This document shows positions 33,669 to 45,685 of a DNA stretch of 64,000 nucleotides, piece after piece. The notes under the pieces are model-generated. The model was given only the letters and a program-made list of their open reading frames with translations. It was not told the origin of the DNA and searched no databases. Position 1 is the stretch's first letter. The number at the start of each line of letters is the position of its first letter. A program made the position numbers and the translations under genes. The stretch is taken from assembly GCA_026545225.1 (NCBI GenBank), contig CM048854.1, positions 29,735,230-29,799,229 of the forward strand, written 5' to 3'. The DNA is from Cornus controversa. Its lineage: Eukaryota > Streptophyta > Magnoliopsida > Cornales > Cornaceae.

Positions 33669-34726
33669 TGTTGAGAATGGGTTGGTGGTGTCAGTAGAAA
33701 GGAGGTCACTTAAGAATATCTCGGGTAACCCAAAGACAAGATTAGCTAAACAAAGGCTAAAAAATGAATTTTAAATATTGACAAACATATTGTCATCCAA
33801 CAACATTCTAACGAGGAGGGTTTTGGATGTACCACGTAGAGAGAGAAAAGCCCAAACTTTCATAGATTTGGAAAGCCAACCTGAACATATGGGAATGGAG
33901 TGTTAGGTCTTGCACTAGAGAAGAATGTTTCAAAGCCTAATCTTAAAGGAAGACTGACACAAGTACAGTCTACCCATTTGGTTGCAAGCATATGGGCCAA
34001 ACATCCCCTTTTGATTCCCTTCAATCCTTCTATAAATAGAGGCGATATGAAGGAGGCACACACTACACTACTTTAGATCTACTCTAGCCTAGTCTAACTC
34101 TTAGTATAATTTAGCTTAGCGTAGACTAGCTTAGTTAACCTTAGTCAATCTTAATACTAGTTTATTACTAACTCCGTCATTGAGTTTTCTTTATTAAAGT
34201 CTCAAGGTCTTGTTCTCTGTAATCAATTATCAACACTTGTGTTCAGCTATGTTGTTGTATTTTGCAATCAATGCTACTTGAAATCCATTCAATGAAGTCT
34301 TGATTGCATATACACGTATTAACTCAGCTTCCATTTGTTGTACTTGACTAGATTAAAGTCTTCGAATAATCAAAGCATTAAAGAACCTAGCAAAAATGAG
34401 TGATTCCTAATCTTTTCACAATTGGCCTTCTATTGACCATTTGGGATACTGTTTGACATTACACACCATTCATACACCCACACATATTCAGATCCCCTTG
34501 AGGGTCCTTGCACACCCGCAATCGATTAAGGTTTTAGCTAAAGGTCCTATCGTTGGCTAATCTATCTTACCACACCAAGAGTTAAAAAATCTAGCTCGTT
34601 CTGTGTAGGTGACAAAATAGCCAAAAAAATTGGCTAGAGTCCTTCTACCACACCAAAAGCCGAAGAATTGGGTTCATCTAGTTTTGGTGATAAGAAGGAT
34701 CAAACAATTTGGCATGCCCAATGGGA
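33669..34726 (+). mobile_element. Truncated Ty3/gypsy 5' LTR with primer-binding site
   Basis: A TATA box (ctataaatagagg, about 34031) and a 3' end at caaaca (34706) are followed at once by tttggcatgcccaatggga (34708-34726), which has the form of the primer-binding site and leader of plant gypsy elements. The left end (tgttgagaatgg, 33669) is tentative. There is no gag downstream, so the element is cut off soon after the PBS. Confidence 0.6.
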
Positions 34727-35128
34727 CATGGTCAGAATGATCAATACTTGTTCACAAGGGTAAATATATTAAAAAGTGAAGGTAATCTCGACATTTAACA
34801 TGGATTTTAATGTCGTTATGTTGTTAACGTTGTGTTTTGTAAGTTTATTCAAGCATTTAATCTACCTATAATTTGGTCTTGCTTTAGGAGGATGTTAGTG
34901 TAAGTAAAAGTAAAGTAAGAGTAGTGATACAGAGACAATGTGGAACATATGTTCTCAAACATTTTTTATAAACTAAAGTAAACCAACCAATTTGACTTAT
35001 GGTCAAACAAAAATACACATCTAAGATATTATATTAATGTGTGAAATACTTAAACATGTTCGATCACTCAAGTTGAGATCATGTACTATATTGCACTTGT
35101 GTAATACAATAATGGAAGATGATGTGAC
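34727..35128. other. Intergenic
   Basis: About 400 bp of AT-rich sequence between the truncated gypsy LTR and an hAT fragment. Nothing recognised. Confidence 0.45.
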
Positions 35129-35362
35129 TAGGGATGGTAACAGGGTTGCCCAAACCCTACCCTGTTCCGTGAAAAAAAAAACTCCATCCTATCCCAGTTA
35201 AAAACTTGTGACAGTTTTCAAATCCTAACCCCATATATATCCCGTGAACATACTTAACCACCCCCATCTCATTTCGATTTCCATCATATCTTTGTTAAAT
35301 CCATTTTTACATCAAACTCCAAACAAGCCATTAGACACCAACATCAAACATGATTGTATATA
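35129..35362. mobile_element. hAT element fragment
   Basis: It begins tagggatggtaacaggg, and its first part resembles the inverted right end of the element at 10525-11455 (tagggatggcaacaggg). It is truncated; the far end was not found on the other side of the gypsy insertion. Confidence 0.5.
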
Positions 35363-35367
35363 TATAT

Positions 35368-35678
35368 TGATGAAGCACAAATCCATTTGTGATCTGGGTT
35401 AGCACTAACATGAAAAAAAATAAACAAGGGGTAACCGAAGAGATATCGACGTGATGTCGGCTGATTACATTCCAACGCTCAAGTCAGATATCGGAAAGGC
35501 TATGGATCACCCCTATATTTATAGCAGTTAGAAGAGAACGTATCCGAGTAGGAGATTGGCCCTTTAGTTCCCCAGTCTTATATGGAGATAGAAGAGTCCT
35601 GGTCAAAGTTCATCCACGTCATACAAATCACAACCTCCCACGTCGCCTGACATATAATTGAAGTCAAATACCTCATTA
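35368..35678 (-). repeat. 3' LTR of the gypsy element
   Basis: It aligns along its length with 51472-51835, with about 50 bp missing in the middle. On the minus strand it has a TATA region (ctataaatatagg, near 35510-35522). Confidence 0.85.
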
Positions 35679-36013
35679 GATGAGATGCCTTATGTTCATG
35701 AGGATTACTTGTCGAACCTTAGGAATACTCTGATTAGCCCGTTGGGCTGTGAAAATGAATCCTTGACCCATGCCCAACTAGAATTTTCCAAATATCCACT
35801 TTAGATCCTGAACTCAACCCCTAACCAGCCAATTGGCTTTGGGCACTTGACTTTTGAGGCTCGGCCTTGACCAATCTACTACTCATTCATTTTTATGTAT
35901 TTTTTGACCGCTGGCTAGTGAACATTGTATTATGACCATTATTTCAGATATAGCCGTTTGCTAATAGTTGTTGTTAAGTGAACAGTGCAAGTGAACGTTG
36001 CCCAGTAGCCACG

Positions 36014-36022
36014 CCTATATAA
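36014..36022 (+). promoter_or_regulatory. TATA box of the antisense extra ORF
   Basis: ctatataag lies on the plus strand about 180 bp upstream of the ATG at 36198. It would drive transcription opposite to gag-pol. Confidence 0.45.
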
Positions 36023-36197
36023 GCCATTTGCCATCCTCATTTGTCTACACACCATCAACCATTGCATGCAAGACTCTATTACCTTCTCTTTTTTTCGTTG
36101 TCTTTACTTTCTTCAACATAATTTTCATAAACCAAACCTAAAGCCCTTTGCTCCCTTCTCTCCTATTCATGAAACCATTTACTTTATCTATTTCTTC

Positions 36198-37144
36198 ATG
36201 GAGGATTATTCAGAATGTCAAGGCCTGACATCTACCATGACTTCCTTAGAGGTGGAAGAGCTTACTACCCTCCATTTTTTCCCAATTGGAGTTTTCGTCA
36301 AAGCACTTACTAGCGCTGAAAGGGCGTACTCTATTTTTGAAAAGGAGACATGTTTCTATAAGGGCGCCTTCACCTGCAGCCTCTGATTTTTGATCCCAGA
36401 GTTCATAAAGGCATTGCTCTGTAGTAACCCTTGTGGACGGGTGTGAGTGGGCGGGTGCATAGACAGACACTGGGCTGAGCTACCACACTGACAGGGTACA
36501 AGGTGCTCAATCCCACATCGCCTGGGTGTGGAAAAAAGGGATGTGCTTATATGTAGTATGTTCTCTTCAAATGGTATGAGGCCTTTTGGGGTAAAACCCA
36601 AGAGCAAAACCGTGCGGGCTCAGACCCAAAGCGGACAATATCATACCATGTGTTGGAGCGGGGTATTACATGCTCCATGCTATCAATCTTTGCCTTTCCC
36701 AACTTACGCTAAATTCTTGGCGGATAATTATGGCTTCCCTTGTTCTTAGGAAATCCTATGGAAATAGATCATCACTGTCCGTGAATGATTTTTCTTTGGC
36801 TATACTATTGCCAAAAATGCCGACTGGGGCCACTTCCACAACTGGGCGAGTTGAAAAAATCTGCCCAAAGCCCTGGTGCTCATTGATAATGGCGCGTGAA
36901 TCAAATCGTGAAAAAAACGGTTCTTTTTGTCTCCGGATGCTGGGAGCTTCCACTTTACAGCATTCACCGCACATGGATAGACAATAACGTTTCAGGTAAA
37001 CATCTCTTTGCCCTCATTTTCCATACTTACGTTCCCTTCTCCTTTGCCCTGCATATATATAATTATCTTTTGTTTTTGAATCCAACTATGAGGCCTGAGC
37101 CAACTGTGGATGAGGAGGAAATAGATAGGCTAGAGAAAGCTTAA
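36198..37144 (+). pseudogene. Extra antisense ORF of the gypsy element ('gypsy-type putative transposase' family), broken
   Basis: The plus-strand frame starts MEDYSECQG at 36198 and contains VEELTTLHFFPIGVF. It then shifts frame near 36380 and is cut by a TRIM solo LTR at 36420-36670. It resumes with LSQLTLNSWRIIMASLVLR and VKKTVLFVSGCWELPLYS. The QLTxNSWRI motif and its order fit the plant protein family known as 'Transposase (putative), gypsy type'; this match is from memory. Later pieces (MRPEPTVDEEEID, about 37090-37144) also fit, possibly after an intron. The function of this family is unknown. Confidence 0.6.
36420..36670 (+). mobile_element. TRIM solo LTR, 251 bp
   Basis: It starts tgtagtaaccc and ends ggggtattaca, with an exact 5-bp TSD, tgctc, at 36415-36419 and 36671-36675. 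It is closely similar to the LTRs at 9850-10419 and 48495-48744. It splits the extra ORF of the gypsy element. Confidence 0.92.
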
Positions 37145-37973
37145 ACCCATCCAGTGAGGGATGCCCTGGTCCTGACCTCGGATGTGGGACTGGCCACACC
37201 AGGCTACCCTCCCTATGTCACCTTAGAGAGACGGGTTATACATTTTTTCCTCTTGCACCTTTTCTTTTCTTTTTTGAGAAGTTGTATTACATGTGCTTAC
37301 TAGTAAAAATGTGCAGGGCCTTCTCGGATGAGGGTTGATAGGGATCTACTTGCCCGGACGAAGGGTAAAGATGCTATGTCTAGTTCTTCCCCCTCTACTC
37401 AAAAAAGGCTACGAAGGCATGTGGTTCTTGGACACGGGGGTTTGTCATCTCCCCCCTCTATTAAAATCCCATCATGCCACCGCCCTTGTCTCCAGGAGCA
37501 TTCCGGATCCAAGCTCATTTAAGGTGCCGATGACCTAACTATTTGGAAGAGGCAACTCCCAACTATCTTTCTCATTGGCAGCCAGCAGCACTGAATCACT
37601 ATTGCCAAAGTACGACGTTGCCAGGGCTAGACAATTCGTTCTTCAGAATGACCTTGAGCAGGTGGACACGCTTGGGGCTAATGCAACTACCGAGTATCTT
37701 ATAGCTAACCTGGTGAAGGTTTGTTCCTTTGCTCCTTTCATTTTATTAGTATCACACTTTATGCCGTACACTTATGCATATTTTCAATATGTCAACAAGG
37801 CATGACATTCACCTAATGCATCTCCAATCGCATTCTGTGGATAGAAGATGAGCTTGAGAGGGAGAGGGCCACCTTCAGCACTGAATGCTTCTCACGTAGG
37901 GGAGATTGATGTCCTCAACTCCCAATTCTACCACAAACGGAATGAAATAGCCAGGTTAAATGCTGATCTACCA
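37145..37973 (+). other. Gypsy 3' region, decayed extra-ORF sequence
   Basis: Plus-strand frames with acidic and charged stretches continue for a while (around 37330-37540 and 37575-37700), but stops and frame changes prevent a model. It is part of the gypsy element. Confidence 0.4.
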
Positions 37974-37981
37974 AGGATTAG

Positions 37982-38704
37982 TAGGGGTGGCAAAATTGGA
38001 CACAACACGATAACACAACTCAAACACGACACGAATTAGTTGGGTTTGGGTTTGAGGTAAGCTGACGCGTTTAATAAATGGATCAACAGGAACACGACAT
38101 GCAAAAATTGGGTTGTGTTTGGGTTTAAGTTGTTTAACCCGTGACACGATTACGACACGATTATAACACGATTACGACGTGAGTTATTCATATATTATGG
38201 TTTTATACAAACTTTTATATACATAATTATATATATTGCAATTGTTTGTAATCTATTTGTTTGTTTACAGGACTGATATAGTCATAAAATGTAAGGATGA
38301 GATTGTTCTGATGTCTTCTCAGTTGTTGAATTACCTTAATATGTATTTGAGTTTATATATAGATACAAAATTTATAATATAGTTTGATTTTAGGATTTAT
38401 ATATTGATATGTAATTTATTTTTTATATGATCTTTAGAGAGATTTTTAGGGATGGAGAAACTCTTATGATATAACTTAAACGGATTAAAAAGGTTATTAA
38501 ACAAGTCGTGTCATTATAGGACATGTTTATAAAACGGATTACACGAGTCGACACGGGTAACACGTTTAATAAACAGGTTAAATTAGTGTTGAGGATCTCT
38601 GACATAATTATTAAATGAGTCGGGTTAGGGTTGAGCTGTTTAGTAGAATATTTATACATCGACACAACACGAATACGACACAGGAACACGAACTGTCACC
38701 CATA
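37982..38704. mobile_element. hAT-type MITE, 723 bp
   Basis: The inverted ends are taggggtggcaa and ctgtcacccata. The TSD is aggattag / gggattag (7 of 8) at 37974-37981 and 38705-38712. The interior is rich in 'cacgac' and 'aacacg' motifs and matches the family at 1640-2097. Confidence 0.8.
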
Positions 38705-38944
38705 GGGATTAGGGCTGTGGCTGTCAAGCAGTTCAAGGATTCGTCCAAATTTGATAGGATATGTGACCAGTCATAAGTTGAAGGATTTGAATATTTTTAT
38801 GAAATGGCACAGGGCGTATGGTTAGGGATGGATTTCTCCTGCTTGTAGCTGGATGACACTAAGGAGCCCAGCCCTTGATTTTTTTTCTTTTTGGCATTGT
38901 AATGCTATTTTTTTGTAGTGCCCCTAGTTTACAACTTTGTAATC
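38705..38944. other. Gypsy element remnant
   Basis: Short remaining piece of the gypsy 3' region between two nested insertions. No readable domain. Confidence 0.4.
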
Positions 38945-41900
38945 TGTAAGGACCGGAATAATTTTGACCGGTTCCGGATGATTTTTGGACCGGATTGATT
39001 TTTTTCGAACAAATAAAATTCGGAAAGACGTTATATATATATATATATTCATATAGAATTATATATATATTGATGGAGGACGTAGTTATATATATATATA
39101 TAGATATATATATATATGTATATATAGTTGTGGTAAGTGTATTTATATTAAATTATAAATACATGTGAATGTATGTGGGAGCATATTGTATTAAGTGTGT
39201 AAGTGTATTTAGAAAAATACACATGTGGAGTTAGATACATATATGGATGATATATATACATATGTATTATTTTATGTGGATATATTATGTGTGGTGTATA
39301 TTAGAAGAGAAGGAAGACCAAGTGTGTGGTCTGCCGAAAAGAGAGAAAGAAAAGAAGAAAGAAAAGAAAAAAAAAAGAAAAGAGGAAAGAAGAAAAGAAA
39401 AGGAAAAAGAAAGAAAAAGAAAAGAAAAGAAAAGAAGAGAGAGTGGAACCGAGAATCGGGGAGAGAGAAACCGAGAAGAGAGAAGGAGAGATCGGGGGAT
39501 CGAGAGAGAAACCGGGGGAAGGAGGAGCAGCCGATCCCGGCGCCGGCGGTGGCCGTGGCTGCCGGCGGTTCGCGGTGGAGCAGCAGTCGAGCGACGGGCT
39601 TGGATCGCTGGGTTCGTGGCGGTGGTGACCGTGCCGAGGAGGGTGGCTCACGGCTGGGCTCATGGGTCTTCTTCGGCAGGAGACCGTGGCTGGTGGAGGC
39701 TCGGTTGGGTGGGTTTTTCCCTCGGTTTGCTCATGGTTTCGGTGTACATGGTGGTGTCGGAGGAGGGTTGTTTGGCAGCAGGGGGTGGCTCGATTAGGGG
39801 CTGTTTGGAGCTCCATTGATCACCGATTGGTCAGGCGTGGTGGTTGCAACGCCGTGGACTTGTGGGTCTTTAGTTCAGGCTGGCTTCGGGTGGTTGTTTG
39901 GTGGTAGCGATTGGGGTTGTTCGGCCGTGGAGTTGGGTGCTGTTTGGGCAGCTTGTTTGGGTGGTCTCGGTGTGACCATTGTGGGCTGGCCGTGTGGGCT
40001 GGTTATGCTGATTGTTGTTGACAGCGGCTGGGATTTCTTGGCTGTAGATGTACCGATGAGGGGCTGCCGGTGATGGTGTCCAGTGGCTTGTGTTGGGTTC
40101 GGCCGTGACACGGCGGCGTTTGACTCGGTTGTAGAGATGTTTTCGGCAACGGGTCTGTGTTGGGTCAACTGGGTTTTGGGTGTTGCAGCTTGGGTTTGGT
40201 TTTCGAATGAGTTCCACTTGGATATGGTTCGTCAAAGATTGTGGATTCTTCACGGGTTGCTCACCGTTTCGGAGCCCATGGTGATACAAAAAGGGGCTGA
40301 TTTGTAGACTGTTTGGACATGGAAATGGCGACCTTGTGGTGTCGGCTTGGACAGTGGGTTGCCTATTTACATGGTTTTGATTGGAGGATTTCCTGGGTTA
40401 AATTTGGTGCAAGTGTATATACTAGAGTGTGTGTGTTCAACAAATTCATATATGGGTTGGGTTGGACATGACAGTGAGCCGAAATTGGTCATTTGGGTTA
40501 ATTCAGATGTGGACTGAAATTAGTTGCGGACTTGAGTTGTACATGGGCTTGCACAAATAACCTGGACCAATTATGGAAATTAGAAAGGACAAGGAATTGG
40601 TTCGGAGGATTGTCGTGTGGGCTTTGACACAGGACTGGACCGGACCGGACATGGAACAAGGATCGCTTTGTAAGCGCAGACCTGGCGAAAGCTGGACCTA
40701 AGGCAAGTTGATTCTTGCCTCTATCTCGTACATATCTTTTACGTACGTTGAGTAATTTACATATGTCTTAATTTAATCATATGTGATGTGTATATACATA
40801 TATATGTAGGCGCTTATATATATATGTGTATAGGGAATGTGGCATATACATGGGATGTGAGAGGATATACATATGCGTGTGTGTATATATATGTATGTGC
40901 GGGTTTGGGAAGCGATAACATGTTAGATTAATCGCCTAATTGCATTGTGATATGCATGTATGTATAGATTAAAGTCTATGGAAAGCATGCTAAATAATAC
41001 CTGTTTAGCTCTGTGTTGTCTTGTATGCATATGTGGCTCTTATGCATGGTGTTCAGGATGTATATATATGTATGTGATTATATATATATATATATATATG
41101 GTTGCAGTGGTAGGAATGCATGCTAAGTTGAATATAACTTTTGGCGAGCATTTGAAAAGCATGAAATGTGCTAAGTGTTTTATATGTTCTTGATACATAT
41201 GTGAGTGATGTAATATATATATGTGTATATATATTGTGATTGGAATGCATGTTAGCTACTTGTAATGAATACATGCATTGAATGAGAGTATGACTATGTT
41301 TATGCTAGTGTAAGTGCATATGTGATTTATATGCATGATTTGACATGTACGTGTTTACATGTAGGGTTACGTGAATGAAATGCATGATATCCGTTTATAG
41401 AAAATGTATGCATTGGTTATAGCATGATAAAAATATGCTAAGTTGGAATTGTTTGCATATGTGAGGTGTTATGCAAGTATTTGAACATATATGTGCTATA
41501 TGTGTTGGAGTGTGATGAAAAGCATGCTAAATACTTCTTTTTAGTATTCATAAGCATGGGTTAAGGCATGAAAGTATTATGCTGTGTATATATGCATCCA
41601 TATTGCATGTATAGGAGGGAAATGACACATACGTGGTTATATGTGGGTTTATGTGGAGATGAAATGCAGGCTATGTTCTTTTAACTAGCTTAGGCATTGT
41701 GAGGCGTGAACATTGAATGTTCGGTTGTTATATGTTCGAAATGCATATATGGTGCCGTTGTGAGAAAACGGGGAAGTGTGGTTGAGTCACCCAGAGTAGG
41801 TCATTACTCGGTCACGGTGTCGAAGTGGTCCCATCACCTGGTAGGACCGATGTTCTCGGTGGTGTATTTTGAAAGTATCTCATCACCTGGTAGGACCGAT

Positions 41901-43168
41901 GTTCTCGGTGGTGCATGTTGAGATTATCTCATCACCTGGTAGGACCGATGTTCTCGGTGGTGCATTCTAAAATGGTCTCATCACTTGGTAGGACCGATGT
42001 TCTCAGTGGTGCATTCCGAAATTATCTCATCACTTGGTAGGACCGATGTTCTCAGTGATGTCGATTCTGAAATTGTGTGGGAAGTGTCTCGGTCACATGA
42101 TTGGTTGAGAATCATGTCAGGGTATCGGGTCGAGTCCGAGAGAGAGACAAGTGTGTGAACTTGCTTACATTATCTATTGTAAAGCATGCTTTGTGTTTAA
42201 CGCATTCTTATATATGCGTTGTCTGTGATTGAACATGATATATGTTGGATATCTATTGTTTTTGAGCATGTTATATGGTTTAAATGCATCTTTATTGCAT
42301 TTGAGGTGTGCTACTTGACGAGTAGGAGATGTGGTAGTTGATTTACCTCGTTTATGTAAACGTGTTGACATATATGTTCTATATACATATTGATGCCTGA
42401 TGTTTACTGCTTTCAAGCATGTTGAAAATGATTTCTAAAATCATGTATAGTGGACTTTGTATGTTCATATGTGCTAGAGTAGCCATATACATCATTGGTT
42501 TATGCATGCTAGGTGGGGCATGGTCTTAAATATTGTGATATATTTAAGTGCATGTATATTTTTGAGAATATGTGAGAATCGACCTGCTGCAGCGGTGATA
42601 GTATGGTTCTACATACCTTGTTGGGCCTTTGAGCTCACCCCCTCCCAGGTTTTGCAGGTATTGCTGGTTTTGGAGTTAGTTAGGGGACTGACAGCACCGG
42701 TTGCAGAGGTAGTATCTAGATTCCTTAGAACCTAGTGTATATCCAGGATAGTGGATAGATAGATACTTTACATTTGGATTAAATGTATAAAGCGATTTAT
42801 ATTGATTCAGTTCCTTCAATTGTATTTATTCATGTGATGTATGTATTTAATACGGATATTCAAGGACTGAGGCATGTATATTTATAATTGCTTATGCATG
42901 TTGTAGAAGTATTGGGGGGACACGGGCCCAGAAGTGTCCATATTTATTGTTAGATATAAATGCTGGGGGGACACGTGCCCAGAAGTGTCCATATAAATTG
43001 TAAAGCAAGTATATCATGCCAGGAGCTGATTATTTAGAATGGGTCATGCCCAATTTTTGTAAAAATAATAGGAAATTGAATTGTATGATCAGGTGGAGGT
43101 TATGTCGTGAGGGTGATCTCACGGGGTTCACACCTCGGTTTTCGGGCCTCGGGAATCGGGGCGTGACA
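38945..43168. mobile_element. Very long solo LTR, 4224 bp
   Basis: It starts tgtaaggaccgg and ends ggggcgtgaca, with an exact 5-bp TSD, taatc, at 38940-38944 and 43169-43173. This shows one insertion event of LTR type. It contains a TA-rich zone (39030-39120), a purine tract (39330-39480), a GC-rich zone with long but low-complexity open frames (39480-40300), a 49-bp minisatellite (41832-42076) and a duplicated 'ggggggacacg...cccagaagtgtccatat' (about 42914-42995). There is no gag or pol. The orientation is undecided. A non-autonomous element with no internal repeats is a less likely alternative. Confidence 0.8.
41832..42076. repeat. 49-bp minisatellite, five copies
   Basis: Units start at 41832, 41881, 41930, 41979 and 42028, exactly 49 bp apart. 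Each begins catcacctggtaggacc or catcacttggtaggacc and contains 'gatgttctcggtgg'. It is inside the long solo LTR. Confidence 0.95.
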
Positions 43169-43309
43169 TAATCTCTGCTTCATCAATAACAATTTATCTT
43201 TTTCTCATTTTGGTGTCTTTTTGTTTAAAAACTCTTTATGTCATAACCCTACAAAAAACTCTATAACAAACTTTTCTGGGATACACCTTGCCCTTTGTTA
43301 AAATTCCTT

Positions 43310-43818
43310 TGACGGGTTGTGCCCTAGTGGGGTTGATCGATAATGTTCTTGGAATTAATTTATCCCGTCTTTTCATTAAAGGCTCTCTGAATGAGGTGTG
43401 ACCCAGTGACGTTGATTAACAACGTTCTCAAAATTAATTCATCTAGCATTTTTTATTAAAGGCCCTTTGAATGAGGAGTGCCCCAGTGGAGTTGATTGAC
43501 AATGTTCTCAGAATTAATTCATCCCGCCCTTTTTATTAAATGCCCTCTGAACAAGGTGTGCCCTAGTGGAGTAGATTAATAATGTTCTCGGAATTAATTC
43601 ATCCCACTTTTTTTATTAAAGGTCCTTTGAATGAGGTGTGCCCCCAGTAGGGTTGATTAATAATGTTCTGAGAATTAATTTATCTTACCTTTTTTATTAA
43701 AGGCCCTCTAAATGAGGTGTGCCCCCAGTAGGGTTAATTAACAATGTTCTCAGAATTAATTTATCTTGCCTTTTTTATTAAAGGCCCTCTAAACGAGGTG
43801 TGCCTCAGTGGGGTTGAA
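43310..43818. repeat. 80-81-bp tandem repeat, about six copies, in the gypsy 3' region
   Basis: Copies recur every 80-81 bp with 'gaggtgtgccccagtgg', 'gttgattaacaatgttctc' and 'ttttttattaaaggccctc'. They lie between the end of pol and the antisense ORF, the place where Tat-lineage gypsy elements often carry tandem repeats. Confidence 0.92.
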
Positions 43819-44044
43819 TGTTCACTTTTGGTTTTAATTAAGACAACATATTTTAAAACGAAAATGACTTTTATTGATATTCTAGTCATAATAGAGACTA
43901 TTCAGGAAAAATCTCGGAGCTCTCGCCCAAAGACTCGATACTAGACTAAGTTTCAACTGGAACTATGAAAGTAAATGCAACTTTAACAAAAAGTCTTACT
44001 AATAGTATTTTCTTAAATGCTCAGCATTCTAAGGATGGGCTAAC

Positions 44045-45649
44045 TATCACGCTCCAATTTTCGTTTTCCGAAAATCAAGGGTAACCCATCCATTAATCTC
44101 TAATGAACTCTTTTTTTACACTCAAATACAGTGAAAGTTTACCTCTTTCGTGCACATGGATGTGCTAACTCAATCTCAAACACAACCAACCTTAAAGAGT
44201 CTCACATCAAGCCATATTTACATAACCCCTCAATTTTAGCACTCAACTATTTGTGTAACTAGAACTTAAAACTAAAACCCTCACCATTGGATAGAGGATT
44301 CAAAAATACTCAATTCAAAAAAAAATCACACTCAATTTCAATTTAAAATGAAGAAGTTATGCCCGAATCAAATTATGGCAAATTTCGGAGCATGTTGTGA
44401 ATAGTAACTTCAATGCATCTAAGTGGTGAGTTAGATGCATCAAAGTTGCAATACATCAAACATGTATCAACTCAAGTATCAAAACCTACTACCTAGTGGT
44501 TGAAATTTCCAACTTATAGGCTCCAAACTCCTCTAAAAAGCCTAGAAATCATCAAACATCATCTACAACATATACAAATGATAAAAATATCATCAAACAT
44601 CATTCTAAGTATGAATCTATATCTCCAACAATCATATCCAAGAATTTAAATATAATGAAATAAAAACCAACATTCTTCCATTCAAAAGCCACAAATCACA
44701 TATGATCCATATATGATCATTACATTTGAAACTAGAGTGCATTAACATAAATCAAATGTAAATATAACCTTATAACATAGTTCACATGCCACAAACTGGC
44801 ATGGACATCTAATTACATCTCAAAAGGTCAAAAGTTCAAAAATAAAACTCAACAAGATCTATTGAGCTATTCATGCTTCATCCTCCACTGGTGCCTTATC
44901 TGAAAAGTTTATATAAATAGGGGGTGAGCTTATCCTCTCTTGCCCAGTATGAATGGTCCACCCAACTTCACTCTAACTAAGGCAGCCATGTATATGAAAT
45001 CATTACAATCTATATGACAAATATACATACTATTTACTCATAAACAATCACGTTTTATAAATTATGCATGATGTTTCACATTCCAATGTATACATACATG
45101 TAGCAAATTGAGCAAGTCACAATTCAATGTACAACTCACGCTACATAAGTCCAAAAATCAATTCAAAGGGGGGCATTCTTATCAAATCAATAGTAAGGGT
45201 CCCATTGGCACCCAAACTCTGCTTTCGCTTCTCGGTTCTTTATTTTGACAGATGCAACACCCGCTTGGCCAAGTTTTGGGTCTTTCACCCTAGGGATCCA
45301 TGCCTTTATATTAATTCTTACACTCCTGTCCCAAAACTCATCACATAATGCATATTATCAAATAATGCACATATCCGACACAATGAAATGCATTTTATCA
45401 AATCAATGCATTTTCTTCCTCAAATCAAACATGTCACAATGTTATTTCACTCACCTCATAAAAATCATCATGTTTATGTATTTTTAAAAAAAATCATATC
45501 TTTCATATATCATTCTATATAAAAACTCAATTTTATGCATTTTCACCAAATGAACACAATTTCAACAATTAACATATATAGTCTCAATATTATATATGCA
45601 ACACATATGAGTCCTAACTAGCATGTTAGACGTATACATATGCATAAAT

Positions 45650-45685
<36 letters not shown>

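Noticed and set aside
39225-39819. Overlapping 190-aa and 100-aa open frames, rich in Lys/Glu/Arg and then Gly/Trp
   Set aside because: They lie on a purine tract and a GC-rich zone inside the 4.2-kb solo LTR. Several frames are open on both strands, which reflects base composition. No domain is visible.
39870-40289. 139-aa minus-strand frame in the same GC-rich zone
   Set aside because: Its counterpart frames on the plus strand are also open. It has no start context or family resemblance.
41832-42076. CRISPR-like regular repeats
   Set aside because: The units are head-to-tail with no unique spacers, in a plant genome. It is a minisatellite.
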